Assembly: GCF_026914185.1 (NCBI RefSeq) | Contig: NC_070566.1 | Location: forward strand, 2,914,001-2,978,000 | Origin: Puccinia triticina | Taxonomy: Eukaryota; Basidiomycota; Pucciniomycetes; Pucciniales; Pucciniaceae | Length of the DNA stretch: 64,000 nucleotides | Reading direction: 5' to 3' | Shown here: positions 44,031 to 56,819 of the stretch, one piece after another | How positions within the stretch are numbered: the first letter of the stretch is position 1 | How the letters are laid out: every line of letters starts with the position of its first letter | Notes under the pieces: model-generated | The model's database searches: none | Told to the model about the DNA's origin: nothing | The model's input: the letters and a program-made list of their open reading frames with translations, nothing else | Translations under genes and position numbers: made by a program

Positions 44031-47000
44031 TCAAGAGGCGAGCATTTTCTGGGCTTCTTCCAGCTCATCATCGTCGTCGTTTTGGTCGAGTTGATGAGCA
44101 TCATCGTCATCATTGTTGTCGTCGTCTCCACCGGCCAAGAACTGGTCGACCTCTGCCATCAGATCTTCCTCTTCCTCGGCCTTTGAGACTGCGGCAGCCT
44201 GGGCTTTAGACTTCTTGGGCTCGGCGGCGGAGTCGAGTGTAGTACGAGAGGAGGGCCGCGCGGGGTCGGGGTGGGTTTTGGCGAGCGAGGTCTCTTCGTC
44301 TTCCGACTCATCCTCCTCGTCGGGCTCCACGGGATGATCGATGGCCCATTGGGGCCGGTTGTCCAGCATCGACTGGGCCCGTTGGATCAGCGGCGGCGGC
44401 GGCGGCATCGACTGGCGCTTGAATTCCTTCGGCTGCGCCACCGGCTCCGCCCCGTCATCGTCTATGGCCCGGTCCGCCCGCTGACTGCTCCCGAAACTCA
44501 GGCCTTCCGGAGGCGACCTCATCGCCGCATGGGAAAACGGCGAGGGCTCCACCGTCTTCTCGCCCGCTGAATCCGCAACTCCTCCTCCTCCAACCCCGGA
44601 AGTACTCGGGTTTATCGAATGACTCCCCCCTGTCCGCTGGGAGCTCCCAGCTCCAGCACCGCCACTACCAAAGAAGTTCGAGAGGACGTTGGACGGCAAC
44701 AGACTCTCTCTGTCCTTGGTCGAATTATTGGCAGCGGCGAGGTCCAACTTGCCGATCGAAGGTAGACGTTGGTCAACCTTGGGAATGTCGAGCTTCTTGC
44801 CAACTTCATCGGCAAACTTGTAGAACGCATTCTTGTTATCTTCGGTCAAGAACCGACTCTTGAGTCCGCTGAAGAACTCGTCGGCCTTTTGGTTGAAGGC
44901 TTCTGGAACAAGATCGGTGAATACTTTGGGTGCTTTCGAGTTCGTCGACGGCGGTCGGGAGCTATTCGAAAGATCATCTGACAGCTTCCACGACTGCGTG
45001 AAATCTGTCTCGAAAAATGACTCCAACAGCTCGTCTGCTAGCACACACATCCTGAATGTCGATAGGCCAAGATACGCGTCTGGATTCTTGCTCGGCTTGG
45101 CTTCCTCGGTGGGTACTACTGCTTCAGTTGGGCCGGCGCCTTCTTGTTGAACTGCATCTGTTTCTGCTGGAGCGTTGTCCTTGCTATCCGGCTCCTGATT
45201 TTTGAGCGACTCCTTCTGCATCGCATCGGCGTATTCAAATGAGTTTTGCATTAATTTTGAAACAGCTTTGCGTCCAAAGGACAATCGCCGATCAGTTAAG
45301 CGTTTGCAGGGTCTGGAGATTGCGATGGCCACAGAGCTTACCAGCGAGATAATGATCACCCGGCTCGTTTCGGAAAATAAACAAAAGCGATTCCGATAAC
45401 TATAAGACAAGATACCAGTCAGGCATATTTAGAAAGATAGTGCGATCAAGACGACTGACCTGCAAGACCTCGTCCTTAGTCAAGTAGCCATCTTTATCGC
45501 CGTCATGCAAGCTGAAAAATGTCTGCATATTTGCCATCAGATCGTTGAACATGAATTGGCCCAAACCGAGTACGATATCTTGGAGCGAGAGCGAGCCTTT
45601 CTGAGAGCGATCCCATGCACGAAACAGTCTAAGAAGAGCCACGAATAAGGTTAGCAGTAGTCAAGAAGACAGTCAAAGGAGTAGCGATGATTCCAGTGTT
45701 GCATACCTATCGATCATCTCATGATCAACGGCAACGCGCTCAACCCTTTCCAGAAATCCGACCGACTTGACCAAGGTCTCGTCCCTCGCCCAACTGGCAA
45801 TATCAGCTAAGAATAGACCGAACGTGGCCCTGGTTATCCGCTGTTCTAGCTTCCCATCGATCTCATCGTTCTCCCAAAAACTGGCCACTCCATGACTGGT
45901 ACCCACTCCATTCGGATTATTCTCACCCAAACCGCCGACCGATTTCATTTGACACTTGTAGATCGCTAGTTGGAAATGATCATAGACCAGGCCCAGTTGA
46001 TGACCTGATGTAAACTTACCCACCTCCTTCAAATTCCGCAAACTCGTCCGTTTCGAGAATGATTGGATCGAGTCCACTACCTCGCTTCTGAACTTCTTGC
46101 GCGCTGATTGGATCGAATCATCCGTAATGATGTTTCCGAACTCTCGGAAGGCGGTCACCAGTAGAATTTGGAACTGGGTGATAGTGCGTTCTTTCGAGTT
46201 GGCCGAAGAGTCCGGGTACGCCGAGTCGCCCAGTGTCATAAAATAATTTCTCATGGTACTGTTGGACAACGCGAGACGTGAATGTCAATGATGTTGAAAT
46301 TTGAGCGTTGATCGAACAAGCAGACACGTGATCATGGGCTGCTACCTGATTAATCCTGCGTCATCATTGATCCTGAGCAAGGCGGGGCCATTGATTTTCA
46401 GAATAGCTGAGAGAACGTATTCAAGTCAACAAAGGCTTGTGCTGGGATTTTCTGTTGAATTGCTTTTGCTTACCAAGGCTAAAATCAAGGGCAAGGGGAG
46501 ACGGATGCGCGTAGAAGTTAGCACGCCCAGGTATAAGCGGCACTTTGGAAGGAATTGGGAAACTCACCCGATTTGGAACAAGACCTGTGTGAACGGAGTT
46601 TGTGGAAGATGAAAGATTGAGAAGGACTCTACTCAATCAGTTAATGGCAGAACACGTAAAACCGCGAGCACGCAGAAGCATGGGCCGAGTAGGGAGGAAC
46701 GAGAAAGCTCACTCGGGGTCCGAATAACAAGACGCAATCGACGACTCGGAAGGCGAAGACGAGGGGCATAGAGGCTAGATACAAGGACAGGAACCAAGGT
46801 AGACTGGCCAGACTGAGCTGGATCTCGCGTGTTTTGAAGTGTTGGGAAAGCATCGGGAGGGTGCGCTCGACTAAATACTCGAACACCTTTTGGTCCAAGA
46901 TGGTGCCGGCCATGGTAGGCGTATAGTAAGAAGGTAAGATCTGATCACACAAGATCGACAGTAGATAGAAGCATTGCTCTTCACTCGCATAGATTAGTAA

Positions 47001-48357
47001 CGCAGCCACCACGATCTGGTGGTTATTAAGTATAAACAGGTCGATCAATCAAACGTTTCTCGAATTAGGCTAAGGTTTCCAAAAGCTCACGTTCATGGCC
47101 TGGCAGTACCCTAGTCTTGGGTTTTTCCACGCGTATGCGGACAAGACGTTCCTTAGATTCTGAATACCTTTGGCGTCGTTCTGATAAGCCGGATATTCGG
47201 GCAAGCTCCGATTGAGATCTTTCTCGATCTCATCCAGACTGAAGTTCAACTTGTGCTTCTTATTGAGTTCGATATCATTCAGTATTCGTTCGTATTCGCC
47301 AGCCTGTTTCATGCGTAAGTAAACGGAGCCGGTCGCGATCTCCCATATCTCTCCCCTTAATTTGTTGGGTAAACCGACTTGGACGAGTCGAATGAATGTC
47401 GGAAACTTGACGAGCGTCAAATTCCGGCCATTTTCTGATGATAATGGGTTTCAATGCTCAGCTTATGATTGGGAGAAGGGGCAAAGAAGAGAAGGTGTAA
47501 AAAAGCCCATTGAACTTGGGATATATACGTTTGAAATAATCTTTCCATAGTTTAACCTTGCTCTTCTCTCTCAGTTTCCGTGGATCACCTGGATAGCGAA
47601 AATGGGCGCCCAATCCAGCATGGTAGCCGCTCCCGATTCCTTGGCCAGTGGTGTGTGTACCGTCCTCTTCGGCGGATGCAGACAGGAGATGTTCGGAGTA
47701 AAAGGTGGATACAAACGGTTTGAGGATCTTCATTTCTGGGACGGTTGCTTTGAGTTGGCTCCTCAGATTTGCACAAAACGTCTCGCAGCTTGGCTTGAGG
47801 CCATTGAGTTGTAATACCTGACCACCACGTGAAGTAGAGATTGGTTTACTATTTTGTTGTTAGAAGTTGAGTGACTAAGAGAGTGAGCAGGGCGACAAAC
47901 ATATTTCAAGTCCTCGTGCCAGACTATGAAACAGATGGCAAAGGGGGGAGGACCCAAGTCGGAGGTTTGGACAGGCGCGACCTTTTCGACCTTCCTGATT
48001 GTAGCCAGTGGGAGAGAGAACCGGCACGACCTCCGATCGACAGAGACGAAGGTCAAGAACCGTTCGGTTAATGATAACTTTCCAGACTGTGGGAATTTCG
48101 AGGTCAGTCAAGATATTCAAGCTGGAGTGGATGGCTTGATACCCACGTAGACGTCTGGTTTGGAGTGTAAGCTGAAGCTGGCATTGATCTCGGTGAGGGG
48201 GTGTTGGTCGTGTGGTAAACCGAATGCGTTACAGAAGATCGACTGATCGGTAAAGAAGAAATTGGTGAGTTTAGTCCTGTGGATGGCCACTTGGATGGAT
48301 ACTGACGTCTGGAGTGGGGTCGCTGAACATTTCCTTTGTTTGATATTTCCGCAGCAT
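44031..48357 (-). CDS. Rab GTPase-activating protein, GRAM-TBC-EF hand (Gyp2/Mdr1-like)
   Basis: Predicted 1121 aa from 13 exons: 48357-48307, 48242-48147, 48086-47901, 47817-47529, 47434-47091, 47015-46713, 46584-46568, 46478-46474, 46406-46346, 46258-45707, 45628-45460, 45399-45342 and 45265-44031. A GRAM domain covers about 18-145 ([20 protein letters not shown]). The TBC domain starts near 226 ([13 protein letters not shown]). It has the arginine finger at about 283 in IEKDLNR and the glutamine finger at about 319 in YCQAMN, so it should be catalytically competent. An EF-hand loop [12 protein letters not shown] lies at about 677-688. [15 protein letters not shown] and a long acidic, Ser-rich tail follow. 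Exon 8 is only 5 nt and is needed to read FQIGLAILKING. Gyp2/Mdr1 acts on Ypt6-type Rabs in yeast; the substrate here is inferred. The start is the first ATG after an in-frame stop. Confidence 0.95.
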
Positions 48358-48682
48358 GTTGTTCGATGTTGTTGGTGATGTTGTTGGTGTTGTTGGCTGG
48401 GTGGCTGTGGTTGAGTGGATGTGGTTGTTGGTGAGTTGAGGTCAACTTGGCTCAGATTACGTAATCAGCTCGACCAATCTGGACAGAACGGCCATGAGCT
48501 CACATTTTTTATACATTTGCTGAATTGAAAAAGTAGTTTCCTTAGTTAAATATCACATCTTTTGAGCTTGGAGAGAAATCAAAGCAGTATTTCCTGAATA
48601 TACACCAGATCAACAAAATCTAGAGGGAAAAAATGTACTGCTGCGGTTTGGACAAGACATAATCTACTCTGATCCATAATAG
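48358..48682. other. Upstream region of the TBC gene
   Basis: An AAC/ACC-rich 5' leader (48358-48445 on the minus strand), then AT-rich sequence. No gene. Confidence 0.5.
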
Positions 48683-48865
48683 TTATGGTGTTCAAAGTTG
48701 GCTTGCACAATTTTATGCATGCATAAATCATAAAATCATAAAAATATTTTGGTGAGGAAATTTTGTATTACATAATCAGACAGTCATATCCCCTGCAAAA
48801 AATATTTTATGATGTTATAATTTATGCATGCATAAAATTATGCAAACCAACTTTGAACACCATAA
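48683..48865. mobile_element. 183-bp TA-flanked fold-back MITE
   Basis: TIRs TTATGGTGTTCAAAGTTGG and complement. Similarity extends inward through TTTATGCATGCATAA to about 60 bp per arm. TA directly borders TGGTGTTC at both ends, which fits Tc1-mariner (Stowaway-like). A related fragment (CATGCATGCATAAATCAAC) occurs near 50865. Confidence 0.88.
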
Positions 48866-48899
48866 GTAAAAATTATAACAAGCTATAAGACTTTTTGAA

Positions 48900-49400
48900 A
48901 TAGAATTTTCATGTTGGATATGTATCTCTGCATGTAAGTTGGACTCTGGCATCTTAGGTTCTTGTAGAAGACGGGTCTTGTGAATTGTAAGATTTTTTCA
49001 TAGAACTTATCAATCCATTCTTTCAGTTCAATTGACTCTGTATCATAAAAATTCAAGATATTGTTGATTGGCTCTTTGAAGACTTCAACTTGTTGGTAAT
49101 TCTTGCTGAATTTTTCATAAGTTCAAGTAGATATCCCATAAATTTGAGCTGCTTCTGGAGGACCACATGACCAATTTCTTCAATTCATTGTACAATCCTT
49201 CAATTTCATTTGTAAGGATTTTTTGGAATTGATTAGAAGTCTCAAATTTTTTCAGCATATTGATTCCTTTCTTGATACCTTGGATTTTTAGAGCATCTGC
49301 ATCTGTGGCTAAGTTAGCCCGGATTAGGGCACTTGGTTGACTCCACCCCTGCATCCGCATTGGCTCAGACTTGGGATCAACTTGACCCAGAGCTCCGTTT
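48900..49400 (-). pseudogene. Degenerate coiled-coil-like gene fragment
   Basis: Minus-strand frames chain across at least two frameshifts. They run LATDADALKIQGIKKGIN, NEIEGLYNELKKLVM, then in another frame KFMGYLLELMKN, then SIELKEWIDKFYEKILQF. The peptide is helical and charged. I do not recognise the family. It looks like a decayed element-encoded or repetitive gene. Confidence 0.4.
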
Positions 49401-52108
49401 GGAGCTAGTGGGGCCTACATGTAGAATGTGGTTGGCCACTTGGATTAGCTTATTCCAAGCATAATTTAAGCTAGTTAAACTTAGTCCATACTAACTTGGC
49501 CACCAATGCTGATGCTCTTACTTCTAAAAGTTTAATAAATATTTTCTGTTTAAATTTGTTTTGGTGAATTGACTGTAAGAAAGACAGGTAAGTGTGGTTT
49601 ATGGATAAAAGGGCCAAAAGTTTACCCTGTTTTGCAGCTGATTCTTGATAAAATCTCTCCCCAAGATATGCATGGCTTTTGATATTAGTAATTACCTGTG
49701 TAAACACCTACTGCAGCCTCATCACTAGAAGCTGGGCAAAATGAGAAAATTATTGACAAGAAGAAAAGACAAATCAGAGAAACATAATCACCAAAAGCAG
49801 CACAAAAGCTATATTTACTTAACCAAACTGATCTCTTCTGTTCCAAATTTAAGACTGGGCATTGCCAATTGACTAGCTCCTATTATATAGAGAGAGCTGT
49901 ATATATATCTGCTCTTTGGCTTGATCATGCTTTGAAAGTGAAGCAATTATACTGAACTACTTGGGATAGTCAAAAGCTTAAAAGAATGATCACAATTCAA
50001 GATAGCTGTAGCAGTGTAGATTTACAAAAAAAGGTTTTGAGGAAAGCTAGCTCATGGGTGAAAATGTTTTGCGTCAAGCTAGCACCACATTTCCTATTTC
50101 ACCCTCCATTTTCCAGTGATAACAAAATTCAATACGCAGTAGTTACATATTCAGTACCAGTTTTGGCTTGGCTGCAGGAAGGGTTTCACTTCATGAAAAG
50201 TTGAGTATCTCAACTGCCCAGGCAATGATCTTGCACTTCACCAGAATTCACCCCCTTGCAGTGAGCCAATCTTATTTTTTCCCTTTCTTACAAGGTGGCA
50301 GACAACAGGGGGGAATCCATGTAGGAATACTGTGATTTATTGTAGAGACTTTAAAAAGAAGATGTGTCTGGTGAGATTCACACTCACAACCTCAGCTATT
50401 CTGAGACACATACTAGAGTGCTGCCTTTACCAACTAGGCTACAGACACTTGTGTCTGAAGTGACAGTTGGTTGGTTGGTTGTTAGTGCTCATGGGTCAGT
50501 CTGACAGCCCTCCATACTGTGTGTATATGTCAAGGTAGCAGACTAACAGACAACTCAACGTCCCCCCCCCCCCCTGCTACATGATGGGAAGTCGGGATTG
50601 ACCCCAAGAGAAAGTGGGAATGAGACCCAGGAATGATGATCAGTGTAAGGATTGAACCCATGATCTAGATGTAGACTTGTAGGGGTTTGTGGTATTACAA
50701 GTAATGGTTCAGACCAACATATTTCTGACTCATCTCTGGTGCTGACCTGTTCCCACTATGAAATTCAGGGCTGAGAGGTCAAGACCTGTTCCTGACCCTG
50801 TGGCCAAGCCTATGCACTTATTCCAAAATAATCAAGTGGTGGTCTAGGTTTCATGATTTTATGATTCATGCATGCATAAATCAACTAACACTGGATGACT
50901 TCCTGTTACATCTGGGACCCTCCAAACTTAACAAAGTCCCTCTGCTGCAGGTGTGTGTCTTGCAAAGCAAGCCTCTGACAGCCCTTGGCAGGAGGGAATT
51001 GCGTTCTACATACTACCCCGTTTTGTGGGGCCAAGAATCTGAGTTTGGCTGGGGGGGATTTTTGAAGCTTTATGATTCCTTGCCCCCTTTACATTCTTTG
51101 GAATAAAATGGCTCAGGTTGTAGGCCTGATTTTTCTCATCCAACCTACATAATTTAGGTGTTTGATGAAAAACCTGCCACCAACAGAAATTCCACAAAAA
51201 TCCCCAAACCGCTGGATTTACAAGCAGTGGTCAACTTGACTGCTGCACCTTACAGCTGTGCATAATTGGTGGTAGGTTTTTTTGTGTAGCTTACTCTCAG
51301 AGGATGCTATCAGCCCTACAAGACCACACTTAATGCTCACCAGCTGTGAACATAAATTAATGAAAAAGAAATCAAATTGGCATTCTTGCTGTGCCAATGT
51401 GGGGAGGTATGCTGTAAGTCCCTCCTGACAGATGCTCCCTTTGTGAGTTCAGCCTACCCCCTGGGGTGAAGTAATGAGAGACTTTGCTAAGTTTGGGGAC
51501 CCTTGCAGTTGTGGATATAGACCCAAAAAGTTTAGATTTTTGCAGGGAAATCTAGCTTTTGGGGCTCCAGGCACTTCTGGGAGACCCTCAGATCTTGACA
51601 GGAAGTATTCCACTGCAGAGAGCAGGACAAATCACATTTTTTAAAGAGGACCCACTATCAGAACAGACTCCCTTATAGTCTACTAGTACTGTGACTCCTG
51701 GTCAGTCTCTCTCACTCTGATGTGTTGGCAAATAGCATCATAGTATTCCTACTTTGGGAATGAGCTGATTATTCCATGCCCGGTGTGCAGGTGACATTCT
51801 TGGGGTTTGTAAAATATAACAATTGGTATTAAAACCACAGTTTGACATTGGGTGACTTCCCCTCAAGATCTGAGCCTCTCAGAAGTGATCTGTAGCCCCA
51901 AAAGCCAGATTTCCCTCCAAAAATTGAGACTTTTTTGGGTCTATATCCAGAACTGTGAGGGCCCCAGATGTGACGGGAGGTCATCCATTTTTATGCGAAG
52001 GGGGTGGGGGGGGGGGGGGCAAGATCCGCTCCGGCTTGATGGGGAGACCGGATTGTGAGCAGGGCCGCAGAAATTTCTCCAACTACACCAAGACTACCAA
52101 TCACGACG
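49401..52108. other. Intergenic, mixed repeat fragments
   Basis: No gene supported. It contains the tRNA-like unit at 50364-50448. Pieces of the GGATGACTTCC family at 50891-50950 and 51430-51490 are inverted relative to each other. An inverted pair of TAGCTTTTGGGGCT-type repeats lies at 51490-51610 and 51855-51980. A C10 run stands near 50563 and a G13 run near 52007. Confidence 0.5.
50364..50448 (-). repeat. tRNA-derived SINE head, class II shape
   Basis: 85 nt on the minus strand. It has a perfect 7-bp acceptor stem (GTGTCTG with CAGACAC), an A box TAGCCTAGTTGG, a variable-arm hairpin CTCAG/CTGAG and a B-box-like GTGTGAATCTC. The length and long variable arm resemble tRNA-Ser/Leu. The anticodon stem is poor, so a tRNA pseudogene or SINE head is more likely than a working tRNA. 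Confidence 0.6.
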
Positions 52109-53676
52109 ATGACAACCACTACAAACACAGCGAGTCTCCAAACAGTCCCAATCAGTCCTTCACAACTCAAGAATGCTCTTGATATTCTCAACCAGATCGA
52201 CTGCCCCAACAGTACGACTTACTCAATTGATCAAAGTCCTTCCAGCTCATCGTTCGTTCCCCTTCTTATTCTCTACAGCGAAAACGTACTGCTAAATAAA
52301 AACAAGGATACCTCCGAAATTCTGGAGGGTTTTCTGATAGTCAGGATGATTTGGATTTAACTGAAAGCGTGCTATCCTTTTTTTGTAGAAAACCCCCCGT
52401 CTTCAATTCAGATAATAGGTCCAATAGCCGATTGATTTCTACTCCGGCGCTAGAAGCCATCCGATTGTCGCGAGTCAATGGACGAACGAATTCGGGTAAC
52501 AGCAAGCGATTGAAGACCGAATCGCGTCCGAGGACAAGCTCACAGGGGAAAGTGAATCCGAGTTCGCAGATGGACTTTCTACGTCGACTGGAGACATTCA
52601 AGTTATCGAGCTATCCTGCAGGCAAGCCGCGGGGGTTATCTCCTCCCAGCATGGCCGCTCATGGCTGGACAAACGTACAGAAGAACCGGCTCAAGTGCAT
52701 TTGCTGTGGAGCCACTTGGGTTCTCGCGACACCATCGAAGGGTGATTGGAGCACGTCGAGTGGTGCTAAGCTGGCCGTCTTGGGCATCCAGATGAGGACC
52801 GATCAACATCGTAACTCGTGTCCGTGGAGGAGTAGGAGCTGTCCTCCTTCAATCTACCGCATCCCCCGCTGCAAGAGTAGTCGAGAGACCTTCGAGGCTC
52901 TCATCAAGGCTGCAACAGAAATCTCCGATGCTTTGTTTTTCCCAGCCCAACCGGTATTCCAGATCCAACATACCCTCCCCGATCAGGTCGTCACCACCCT
53001 CTCAATCGCCCTCCAATCTCAACATACATCCGCCACCACCGTCCCCTCTCGCAGCTGCCCGACCACCGACGCCTTGATCTTGGCTCTCTTCGGCTGGTCC
53101 ATCAAACGGGTCCCGAGAGGCAAACGCGACTCTTCACAGTCCGTGATCGCCCAGCCATCTGTCCAAACCTCAGACCACTCTGTTGCCTTGGCCGAGCCCT
53201 GCGACCTGCCCAGTTTGTATTGCAGATTGTGCCATCGTCAAGCACTCCCCTCTCCCACATCCACCAAATCCTTCAACCCGATCCACGAGCATCGCGAGTA
53301 CTGTCCGTTCATCGACCCTCACGCTGGCTTCGATCCCCCGCCCGAATCAGCGGCTCCACTCGACTCGAAGCCTGGATGGAAAACTCGTCTCGGAGCTATC
53401 CAGAACGTCCTTGACCGTCGGAACTTCGGCGTCGGCCCCTCCTCAGCCGCTCACAACCCGCAACCCCCCCTTAACCAGGCCTACATGACCCTTGAAAACT
53501 TAGCCCTTCACTTCAATGCACATCGCCCGGCCGCTCACACCGATCATCTGCTAGGACCGGACAATACTCATACACAACTTGATTCACCAGTCAAATTTTG
53601 CCCTCAGATAAACCTGCTCAACTTTGTCAAAGAAGTCTTGGCTGGACCTCCTTCTCAATTGCTTTCATCGTCTTGA
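52109..53676 (+). CDS. zf-C3HC (NIPA/Rsm1-like) protein
   Basis: Predicted 476 aa from exons 52109-52251 and 52389-53676. Exon 2 is secure, exon 1 less so. ATG 52109 begins MTTTTNTASLQTVPISPSQL, and the donor at 52252 (GTTCGT) was chosen because it gives the phase 2 needed at the TTGTAG acceptor. The zf-C3HC domain spans FLRRLETFKLSSYPAGKP, AAHGW, CICCGATWVL and HRNSCPW, giving the C, C, H, C zinc ligands. A second conserved module near the C terminus is LYCRLCHRQAL with HEHREYCPF (Rsm1-like). Vertebrate NIPA is an F-box-like cell-cycle factor and yeast relatives affect mRNA export. The role here is inferred only as nuclear. Confidence 0.85.
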
Positions 53677-54246
53677 AACACGCCAATATCTCTTCTCTTT
53701 TTTTTTGGAGCTTGAGCTTGTCGCCTTGGTATCTATCGGAACAAAATAATCAATCTACAAAATAACTTATGCCAAACAATATTACACCAATTATTTATGG
53801 ATATTTCAATTCAATCCGTGTGCCCCTCCCAAAGGTACTCAGTTCGTTCGGACAACCATTCCACACGCGCGAAACTTACGTAGGCTAAAGAGGAAACAAA
53901 AAGAAACATGGTCAAGTGCACTTTTTATGCAGTGAGTGGACCACATATTACAAAGCTCAGAATTGATCACAGACAGAGCCCAGCGCGTAACTTGAACCTT
54001 CATTTCAGATTGAAGTGAAAGAGCAAAGTTTGGATTGGCTATTCAGATTGGTCATGCTTCATAGATCCCTTTTAGGTTCACAAAGCTGGCCCATTTAGGT
54101 GCAAAACACCATTTAAAAGCCACTCAATAAGAGGGTCCTAGGGACCCCACGCAAAGCGCTCTTTGCAGGCGAGGCTTGGAGTTGTCTGTCAATTCAAGCA
54201 GGAGCAGAAATTATCTGCTACAGAAAGGCAATAATGATATGAAAAA
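53677..54246. other. Intergenic, no gene seen
   Basis: 3' flank of the zf-C3HC gene. No coding sequence or bounded repeat. Confidence 0.5.
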
Positions 54247-55656
54247 GGGTCTTGAATATTGACTCCCAAAAATTGAAATTCTGACTCCCAAATGGAGTGG
54301 GCTTCCTGAGTACCAAATTTTGACATTTACCCTGGGTCCACAGGACACAGAATTGGTCTGAGAATTTTTTGGGAGTTGGAATACCAATCCTGACATAATG
54401 TTTGGGAGTTGGAATTTCAATTTTGCAAAAAAACACAAAAATAAAGAAAAAATCATAACTTTGCAGTGGGCAGCCCAAAGTGCACCAAAAATTTACAGTG
54501 GGCAGAAAAGCCTCTGAAGCACAAATGCCAGAGGCCCTATTAGAGCATCTCTAATGGTCCGGGAGCAGTTGGCTTGTGTTCTCCAGCCCACAACTACCTG
54601 TGGCAGCAGTCACGGATCAGCCCCAATTATGGACTGGTACTTTGAAGTGGCTATCCAACTGACAAATACCTGCGCCAGACTCCAATCACCACCCAACACA
54701 ATGCAAAATATTCTTACCACTAATTTTTAGCTTTTTATTTCTATTTCTACATTTTTGTCTCTTTGTCTGTTTGCTGACTTGTGTTTTTACAGCTTGTTTC
54801 CTTTTATCTTACTTGATTCTTTCTCACACTCTTTATTTATTAATTTTGTTATCTTTCTCCTAATCTTTTTTTAATTCAGGACTTGCAATGGTAACCAGCT
54901 CTCTTTGCATGGTCATCATCTTTGCAAGTGAAATATCCTCAGGCCGCTTTTGTACCCTCAAATCAATATGCACGTTCCCAAGAACCAATTGAATGGCTTC
55001 AAGCTTGTTGTCTTCAACTTCAATAACAGCATAGCTTGAGGCAGCAGGCGTAGAGCTAATGTTGGCAGGAGGAGCTGTATTCAATTGATTTGACTTCTTG
55101 CCTCAACCTTCATTCTCTTGCTGATGGGGTACCCATGTTGTTGGGTTTGAGTTTGGGGCTGTCTTTTTTTCTCTTTTGTGGAGAGCTGTGAGTTGGAATT
55201 GGTGTATGGTTGAAAGTATTTTGTATGTAGGTGTGTGTTCAATTGCACCTGGGTGGAAAACTGCAGAAGTCAGAAGGTGATCATGGGTTTAACTGCCCCT
55301 GGAAATGTTCCCAGGGTTGTCTTGCGGGACAATTGGAGCGCAAAAAAGCAACCCAAGCCACCAAAGTTTGCCCCAATTGCCCAATTGCACCTATTAACAG
55401 TGCCTGAGCCACTAACAAAGTAGAAAATCTGCCAAATTGGACCCGCAGTAGCACACCCCTTAATGCTATGTGATTCAACATGTGCCTTTCAGAGGCTTTC
55501 CTGCCCACTGTAAAGTTTTGATGCGCTTTGGGATGCACAGTCATACCAATTTTGGGTCCTGTGGACCTGGTTTGGACGTCAAAACTTGATACTCAGGATG
55601 TCTGCTCCATTTGGGAATCAGAATTTTAATTTTTGGGAGTCAATTTTTCAAGAACC
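54247..55656. mobile_element. 1.4-kb element with about 200-bp inverted ends
   Basis: The left end GGGTCTTGAATATTGACTCC and the complemented right end GGTTCTTGAAAAATTGACTCC continue together through CCCAAATGGAG, GTCCACAGGAC and TTTACAGTGGGCAG. The interior is AT-rich. A 74-codon minus-strand frame at 54860-55084 (MNTAPPANISSTPAASSYAV, then VQKRPEDISLAKMMTMQREL) looks like a decayed or partial protein that I cannot assign. Flanks are A-rich and give no clear duplication. Confidence 0.7.
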
Positions 55657-56138
55657 TAAAAAAATGAATATGCATAAGAGAATTTGAGCCACTCACATGT
55701 CTTGCATGCAGAAAAATGATTCCTGGGGTCACAAACTGTTGGAACCTCATTTGCAAAACTTGCACATTCTTCCATTTTTGAAAAGATTATTGAATTTCAA
55801 TGGATAGTACACCACTACAACACTGGGTAGGTAGATGTAGTTGCTGACACCAATTGGAACTAAGGTTAGCTGCCCAACCTTGGACTCCTCATGTAACAAC
55901 CTTATCAAAAATGCATACAATTGCATTCACAAACTGAAAGATTTGGCTATTCTTGGTATTACGGGTACTGGAAGCTGGATAGCACGCTTGACCAGACATA
56001 ATGTCAGTTGTTATTTAGTGGTTAATTTCTTTTGAGGTGAATGACCAAGGCAACCCAGGTCCCCTCCTGCAATTTGTGTTTGTCATGTGTCAGCTTTGTG
56101 TATGAAATTTTGGCATAATTCATTAATTAGCCAAGGAA
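55657..56138. other. Intergenic, no gene seen
   Basis: AT-rich sequence between two mobile elements. Nothing supported. Confidence 0.5.
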
Positions 56139-56438
56139 CAACACTGGGTCAGCTATGCTATCATTAGCAATAGCGCAGCATAGTGTAGCGTAATTCTGCC
56201 AAAACTAATAAGGCTCCACATTAGCTGTTAGTGGAGGTAAGCTAGTGCTAGCCGCGGGCAAACAAAAAATAAGCCTGCTATGCTGGTTTATCTTTTTAGT
56301 GGTTTTTTCCGCTGATAGTGGCATAACGTAGCTTGGTGTTAGTGTAGCACTGATTGCTAACACTATGGCTGCAGCGGCCAAAGCCAAAAGGTGCTACGCT
56401 ATCAAATGGGGGCCGTTTAGTGTAGCAGCCCACCGTTG
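56139..56438. mobile_element. CAACACTGGG element, copy 4 (diverged)
   Basis: 300 bp. Ends CAACACTGGGTCAGCTATGCT and the complement of AGCAGCCCACCGTTG. Flanks CAAGGAA and CAAATAA match 5 of 7. The interior has the same GCTA-rich words (TTAGTGTAGC, GTGCTACGCTA) but more decay than the copies at 34-37 kb, so it is probably older. Confidence 0.75.
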
Positions 56439-56819
56439 CAAATAATATCACTACAATTTGAAATACCTGGGCAGAAATATCCCTGGCGAAGAAGAACACA
56501 GAGGCCAACAGACCTAACAAGCCCCTCAACAAAGCAGAAGTGGCTGAGCAACTCAAGAAAATCTTCTTTGGAGTGCTTGCAATATATCAACTGCTAAAAG
56601 TTGCACAACTTTTTTTTGCAGTGATATGTTTTATTATTATGGTACTGGTTGGAGAATATTAAAGTTAGACATAGTCATTCTGTCCATTAGATTGTCCTTT
56701 TTTCCTTCTTTCTTCTCCGGATTTTTGTATTATTTATTTTTCTAGTGTTTTTCTGCCACTGATTTGGGATCTATGATTTTCTCCACCATTGTGGTCAATC
56801 CTGTGGGTTCCCAATATCT
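56439..56819. other. 3' flank of the secreted-protein gene
   Basis: AT-rich. No further gene. Confidence 0.4.
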
